Assembly (NCBI GenBank): GCA_002372375.1
Contig: DFGJ01000026.1
Location: forward strand, 1-39,243
Length of the DNA stretch: 39,243 nucleotides
Reading direction: 5' to 3'
From: Ruminococcaceae bacterium UBA3753
Lineage (GTDB): Bacteria > Bacillota > Clostridia > Oscillospirales > Acutalibacteraceae
A model generated the notes under the pieces. That model ran no database searches and was not told the DNA's origin. It was given only the letters and a program-made list of their open reading frames with translations. Every line of letters starts with the position of its first letter. Within the stretch, counting starts at the first letter, position 1. This document shows, one piece after another, positions 34,904 through 39,243 of the stretch. Position numbers and translations under genes: made by a program.

Positions 34904-37900
34904 GTGGGTTTTTTTAATAAAAATGTTAGTGGAATAATTTTACTAGGGTGTGCTTTAGCGCATTCGGTAGGTAGTATTCCACTGAGCGATTTTCCTGTAA
35001 AAAAAAGGCTCCATCAATTGTTTGAGAAATCTGAACTGAAAAGCGCATTCCCTAAAGTTTTTACAAGTTCTATTAACACAGAAGAGAGTAAAAGTAACAA
35101 AAGTTCTGCCACAAATGGCAGTTCAGCAAAAGTATCGTTTCCAGGTGAAGAGAAAAATAAAATTAAAAATAAAAAATTAGAAAATATTGGAAATCCTCGC
35201 CTTATTCGCCCCGAGCAAAGACACATTGACTTGGATTCTAAATCAAGGACTGTCTTAAATGAGGCAAGGGCCGAAAATCAGAGTTCCGTATCTAGATTAA
35301 ACAATGTGCCTGTAGTTAATGAAAGCTCTGACTCTTTACATAGTACAGCCATGTCTAATGTAAATGTAGAAGTTGAAAACATACAAAAAAGTTATAGTAA
35401 CCAAAGTATTGCTGTTAAAACAATAAACAGTGACATTTTAAATACGGATAAAAAATCTGGGACTATAATTAATGCTAATGCCAAAAATATAGAAGAAATA
35501 AATAAGTCGAGTACGGTTTCAAATGTTATTTCTGCTGAACAATCTAATGGACGTGATAGTGTCGCTAGTAAAGGAGAGCTTAACAATCAAAAGCACAATA
35601 GTCCTGACATAACTGACAATTCTGATAATAAACTCCACTTTAATACTAACGAGAATGTACAGGATTCAGAAGAATTAAAAAATACTAATCAAATCATCAA
35701 CAATGAGGCTGGCTTTGAACATTATGGACAAAAAGACCAACAAGTATATACAGCCGATTCGGTACACGGAATTGGCGAAAGTGGAGTAAGGCAAATTCCA
35801 AACGATCAAATTGGCAATAAAAATGCTATATCGAATGAAAGCGCTGTTAATAATGTTAATGAGAATACGAAAACCAGTCTAGAGGATAAAGTCCATGGCG
35901 ACGGTGCCCGTAGTAACGAATACGATGTCTATACAAATAATGAGAATGTAAATAAAACCGTTGATAATCAGAATAATTCCATTGATTCATTAAATAACGA
36001 CAATAATGGTACTGATCAGCAGGCAAATAATAATCAGCAAGAACGTACAACTGGTTCAGCACAGGTAATTGACGAAAGTGGAGTAAAGCAAGTTCCAAAC
36101 GATCAGATTGGCGATAAAAATGCTATATCGAATGAGAGCACTGTCAATAATGAGCTTGCTGATAATGTTAATGAGAATACGAAAACCAGTCTAGAGGATA
36201 AAGATCACGATGACGTTACTCGTAGCACCGAATATGATATTCATGTAAATAGTGGGAAAGTGAATAAAACCGATAATAATCAGAATAATTCCATTGATTC
36301 ATTAAATAACGGCAATAATGGTACTGATCAGCAGGCAAATAATAATCAACAAGAATATACAGCTGATTCATCACATGAAATTAACAAAAGTACTCTTTCA
36401 GAGTCACCTGATAACGGTCGGGAAGATATTCCGTCGGCAGATAATGAAGGTAAAAAGGATATTTCTTCAGAGTCACCTAATAACGGTCGGGAAGATATTC
36501 CGTCGGCAGATAATGAAGGTAAAAAGGATATTTCTTCAGAGTCACCTAATACTGGTCGGGAAGATATTCCGTCGGCAGATAATGAAGGTAAAAAGGATAT
36601 TTCTTCAGAGTCACCTAATACTGGTCGGGAAGATATTCTGTCGATAGATGATAAAGGTCAAACTTCTATAGACATACAAGGCAGATCATCCGATGTGACC
36701 CTCGACCGTTTAGAAGATGCTATCAGTTTTTTGAATTCCATTGCCGCGGGAAATAAACTTCTTGTTGATGGTGTAAATGTGGCAACGTTACTTTTACCTT
36801 TTTTAAATACATTAAAAAAAGCTAATAATAAAACAAGAAATGATAGTGAAAAAGATGAAAAAAGTGGGGGTAAGGATCATGACTCCAGAAAAAATTTAGG
36901 TTCTAAGAAATTTGGTCAAAATATCACTCCTATACCGACTGCTATGGAGTATATTCGTGGAACAAGTCGTTCGGCAGATGAAGAAAAAAAATTAAAAAAG
37001 AAAACTGATACTTCCGTGGTACTGTATGTGCAAAAAAGAGTGGATGATGAAAAATGTGAACCAGTCACTGCTGTAGTACCGTTAAAAAATAAAGAGACAG
37101 ACATCGAAATATGTAAGGCCGAAGATCATGCCATGTGCGCACCAGATGATAAAACAGTAAGTATAAAAAGCGATGCCAAGAATTATGACTTTACGCTAAA
37201 CCCTGATTCTAAAGCTTTTAGCCAAAGTGTCACACCTGTGCCGACAGCTCTAGAATATATTCGCGGATCAAAACATTCAGCAGGCGAAGGAAGTGATAGT
37301 ACACAGAAAAGCCCCAACACAGATTACAAAAGTTTGCCAGAGAGTTTACCACCACCTGCTGTTGCTGTAGAACTATTGTTACTTTACATTATTCTCCAAA
37401 TTCTTTTTTCTTCTAACGATTTTAATGAAAAAGGGACAACTGATTCTTCAAACGCGCAGACTGGCAGTAGAGAAAATTTAAACAACAGTAACATTAAAAC
37501 TAATAATTCAAACATGATAAACAACTCTCTCAACAAGAATATTAATAATGAAGTGCAAAATAATAACAACACCGAGCTTAATGTAAATGTAAATAATAAC
37601 CAGAACAACTTCGTTAATTCATCGATTAATAATAATAATAATAATAATAATAGTATTGATCAACATGCAAATAATAATCGACAAGAACATAAAGATAATT
37701 CAATGCAGGGAATTGACGAAAGTGAATCAAAACAAAGTCAAAAGTATCAGAGTGACGATAAAAATAATATATCTAATGAAAACACTGTTAATGATGAGCG
37801 TGTTAATGACGTTAATAAGAAGGCTAAAACTAGTCTAAAGAATAAAGTTCATAACGGTACCCGTAGCAACAAAGATGTTAATGTAAATAGTGTGGAAGTG

Positions 37901-39243
37901 AATAAAACCAGTTATAATCATAATAGTCTCGTTGATATAAAAGACGGTACTAACGACCAGCAGACAGGTGGTAATAAACAAAGTTATGAAACTGGTTTAG
38001 TACATAAAACTAACGAAATTAAAGTAAAACAAAAAAATTCCGATCAGAATGTCAGTATCGTTAACGTATCGAACAAAAGTGACGTTCAAGACAGATTTAT
38101 TAGCAATATGAGCGAGCATGTAAAGAACAGTCCTGAAAATGAAAAGAGTGACAATGCTTCTAGCACCAGTTTGGTAACCAAAAATAGTGAGCGGTCCTTA
38201 ATATCATCGAATGACGACGACAATAGCGCTTATGGACTTGGTTTAAATAGTTTACTTGAAAATATTTTACTGGAGTATCTCAATAATGAAATTGACCTAA
38301 ATCCATATATTTTAAAAAATGGACAGGCAAATAGTAGCAATATAATTGTTAGGATAGTCCGAAAAAACAATAATAAAAATACTATATCGATGAACCTTGA
38401 AAGTAGAGATTCCGCTATACAAAAAAGAAAATCCAGTGGGCAGGATCCAGACTATTTCATAAAAATTTCTGATATAGACAGCGAACAAATCAGCCGTATT
38501 TTTTCGTTAATGAGGCCCGGAACAAAAAATGGTAAAATGTCCATTAACAAGTGGCTTTTTTCTAAAATTGCCAAATTATTTGAGGGTAAGAGAATCACTT
38601 TTCAAATTTTAAAAAAATCTAGAGAAAATAGTAATTCTTTTCACCTGGACAACGGTAGCAGTAATTCGCTTAAACTAATAGGTAACCAAAGATTTGTTGA
38701 TCAGATCTCAGAAAACCTAAGTAGTGTTAAAACTTTATCTGCAGAGTCTGGTGTAAAAAATTCAGCAAATAAAAATAACGCTCCCATCAAATCTCCGGAT
38801 ATTGATCAAGAAATGGAAAATAATAACCTTGATAAAATTAAATACAATAAAAACAAAGACATTTTATCGAAGCGCGAACCATTGATCAAAGATAGAGATT
38901 TAAACCCTTTAGCTAATAAAGTAAAAAATAAAGAAAGCGAAATAACAAAGTCACCCAAATATAATAAGCTAGAAAAACAATCTACAAGTATGGAAAATAC
39001 TGGAAAGAAATTGCCGGAGACTAAAGAAACAGTCTCAGTTTCTACATCGGTAAAAACAGAAAGTTCAAATTCTGACAAAAAGTTTGGCAATGGGACAGTC
39101 TTCTTGGGTCAAGGAGAAGTACCGCTAATTAAGGAACAAAATTATAATTTTTATTTAGTTAAAGTACCTAAACCTAAGTTAGAGGTTGAAAAAGTGAATG
39201 AGGTGACGATTTTACCGAAAAAAATAAAAAAGACAAAGCCTGT
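34904..39243 (+). CDS. Giant Asn-rich exported repeat protein, C-terminus beyond the window
   Basis: The frame stays open for 1446 codons from the GTG at 34904 to the right edge; I checked the whole span for stops. Residues 1-25 look like a signal peptide (hydrophobic VSGIILLGCALAHSVGS). Residues ~282-380 and ~381-484 are two copies of a ~100-residue repeat; a decayed third copy lies near residue 929. Residues ~499-590 hold four 23-residue repeats (SESPxxGREDIPSADNEGKKDI). The motif ITPIPTAMEYIRG and its variant VTPVPTALEYIRG occur at residues 670-686 and 772-788. A hydrophobic helix lies at ~819-836. Eight consecutive Asn (AAT codons) are at 909-916. Residues ~1110-1250 seem more folded. No known family. 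The start is uncertain. Confidence 0.75.
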   Translation, partial: MGFFNKNVSGIILLGCALAHSVGSIPLSDFPVKKRLHQLFEKSELKSAFPKVFTSSINTEESKSNKSSATNGSSAKVSFPGEEKNKIKNKKLENIGNPRLIRPEQRHIDLDSKSRTVLNEARAENQSSVSRLNNVPVVNESSDSLHSTAMSNVNVEVENIQKSYSNQSIAVKTINSDILNTDKKSGTIINANAKNIEEINKSSTVSNVISAEQSNGRDSVASKGELNNQKHNSPDITDNSDNKLHFNTNENVQDSEELKNTNQIINNEAGFEHYGQKDQQVYTADSVHGIGESGVRQIPNDQIGNKNAISNESAVNNVNENTKTSLEDKVHGDGARSNEYDVYTNNENVNKTVDNQNNSIDSLNNDNNGTDQQANNNQQERTTGSAQVIDESGVKQVPNDQIGDKNAISNESTVNNELADNVNENTKTSLEDKDHDDVTRSTEYDIHVNSGKVNKTDNNQNNSIDSLNNGNNGTDQQANNNQQEYTADSSHEINKSTLSESPDNGREDIPSADNEGKKDISSESPNNGREDIPSADNEGKKDISSESPNTGREDIPSADNEGKKDISSESPNTGREDILSIDDKGQTSIDIQGRSSDVTLDRLEDAISFLNSIAAGNKLLVDGVNVATLLLPFLNTLKKANNKTRNDSEKDEKSGGKDHDSRKNLGSKKFGQNITPIPTAMEYIRGTSRSADEEKKLKKKTDTSVVLYVQKRVDDEKCEPVTAVVPLKNKETDIEICKAEDHAMCAPDDKTVSIKSDAKNYDFTLNPDSKAFSQSVTPVPTALEYIRGSKHSAGEGSDSTQKSPNTDYKSLPESLPPPAVAVELLLLYIILQILFSSNDFNEKGTTDSSNAQTGSRENLNNSNIKTNNSNMINNSLNKNINNEVQNNNNTELNVNVNNNQNNFVNSSINNNNNNNNSIDQHANNNRQEHKDNSMQGIDESESKQSQKYQSDDKNNISNENTVNDERVNDVNKKAKTSLKNKVHNGTRSNKDVNVNSVEVNKTSYNHNSLVDIKDGTNDQQTGGNKQSYETGLVHKTNEIKVKQKNSDQNVSIVNVSNKSDVQDRFISNMSEHVKNSPENEKSDNASSTSLVTKNSERSLISSNDDDNSAYGLGLNSLLENILLEYLNNEIDLNPYILKNGQANSSNIIVRIVRKNNNKNTISMNLESRDSAIQKRKSSGQDPDYFIKISDIDSEQISRIFSLMRPGTKNGKMSINKWLFSKIAKLFEGKRITFQILKKSRENSNSFHLDNGSSNSLKLIGNQRFVDQISENLSSVKTLSAESGVKNSANKNNAPIKSPDIDQEMENNNLDKIKYNKNKDILSKREPLIKDRDLNPLANKVKNKESEITKSPKYNKLEKQSTSMENTGKKLPETKETVSVSTSVKTESSNSDKKFGNGTVFLGQGEVPLIKEQNYNFYLVKVPKPKLEVEKVNEVTILPKKIKKTKP
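35747..36355 (+). repeat. Two ~300-bp coding repeats in the giant protein (plus a decayed third copy)
   Basis: Copy 1 is 35747-36043 (99 codons) and copy 2 is 36044-36355 (104 codons). Both run from an ESGVxQxPNDQIG motif through NAISNES, NENTKTSLEDK and NNSIDSLNN to TDQQANNNQQE. A diverged copy is at about 37688-37982 (GIDESESKQ, KTSLKNKVHNGTRSN). Differences are mostly substitutions plus a short in-frame insertion. Confidence 0.88.
36398..36673 (+). repeat. Four 69-bp (23-residue) tandem repeats in the giant protein
   Basis: Units begin at 36398, 36467, 36536 and 36605. The middle copies are nearly identical at DNA level and the last diverges in its second half. The near-identity points to recent unequal crossing-over or slippage, so copy number probably varies between strains. 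Confidence 0.92.

Noticed and set aside
34707..34937. Plus-strand frame of 76 codons
   Set aside because: No ribosome site or family features. Only its end may be relevant, as a possible frameshifted start of the giant gene.
36318..36647. Plus-strand frame with 23-residue basic repeats
   Set aside because: It is the shadow of the 69-bp repeats, read in the wrong frame inside the giant protein.

Overview
The window looks like chromosomal DNA of a low-G+C Gram-positive bacterium of the Clostridia (Bacillota). The evidence is the family mix and gene order: yaaL-bofA, rpsF-ssb-rpsR, nrdR, a DUF1540 protein, azlCD, a clpC with Clp_N/AAA/UVR/AAA architecture, a nupNOPQ-type nucleoside ABC transporter, and Gram-positive Shine-Dalgarno sequences with frequent GTG/TTG starts. 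Only about 70-75% of the DNA is coding. Long AT-rich spacers, three separate families of spacer tandem repeats and at least one broken gene suggest a relaxed, host-associated genome; that lifestyle is an inference.

Layout. 1-636 (-) is a secreted or membrane-anchored repeat protein cut by the left edge. 1269-1763 (+) is a LURP-one/YxjI gene broken by two homopolymer indels. 2220-3663 (+) holds secG, yaaL, bofA and nrdR. 4296-5387 (+) is a membrane-anchored protein with a cohesin-like and a cadherin-like domain, followed by 1.4 kb of non-coding DNA with a ~261-bp tandem repeat. 6782-9033 (-) is rpsF-ssb-rpsR plus an unknown gene. A ~152-bp repeat array precedes rsmI (10251-11138, +). 11325-13086 (-) has a coiled-coil exported protein and a methyltransferase.

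13420-23890 (-) is a nucleoside salvage region. It contains a nucleoside ABC importer (two paralogous binding proteins, ATPase, two permeases), purine-nucleoside phosphorylase (deoD) and phosphopentomutase (deoB), plus a YczE-like membrane protein and an NlpC/P60-like secreted hydrolase. Imported nucleosides would be split by DeoD and the pentose phosphate isomerised by DeoB. The two permease genes are separated by five tandem copies of their own gene junction.

24289-25909 (+) has a DUF1540 mini-protein, an unidentified structured RNA ending in a terminator, and azlCD. 26326-26953 (-) has two small proteins behind a near-consensus promoter; one carries a double-glycine leader like a RiPP or bacteriocin precursor. 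Then come a GltD-like flavoprotein (+) whose start codon lies in a 13-bp inverted repeat, truB (-), a GNAT acetyltransferase (-), clpC (+) and, from 34904 to the right edge (+), a giant Asn-rich exported repeat protein of at least 1446 residues.

The two edge genes never reach a stop inside the window, so automated ORF calling on this window alone could easily miss them.
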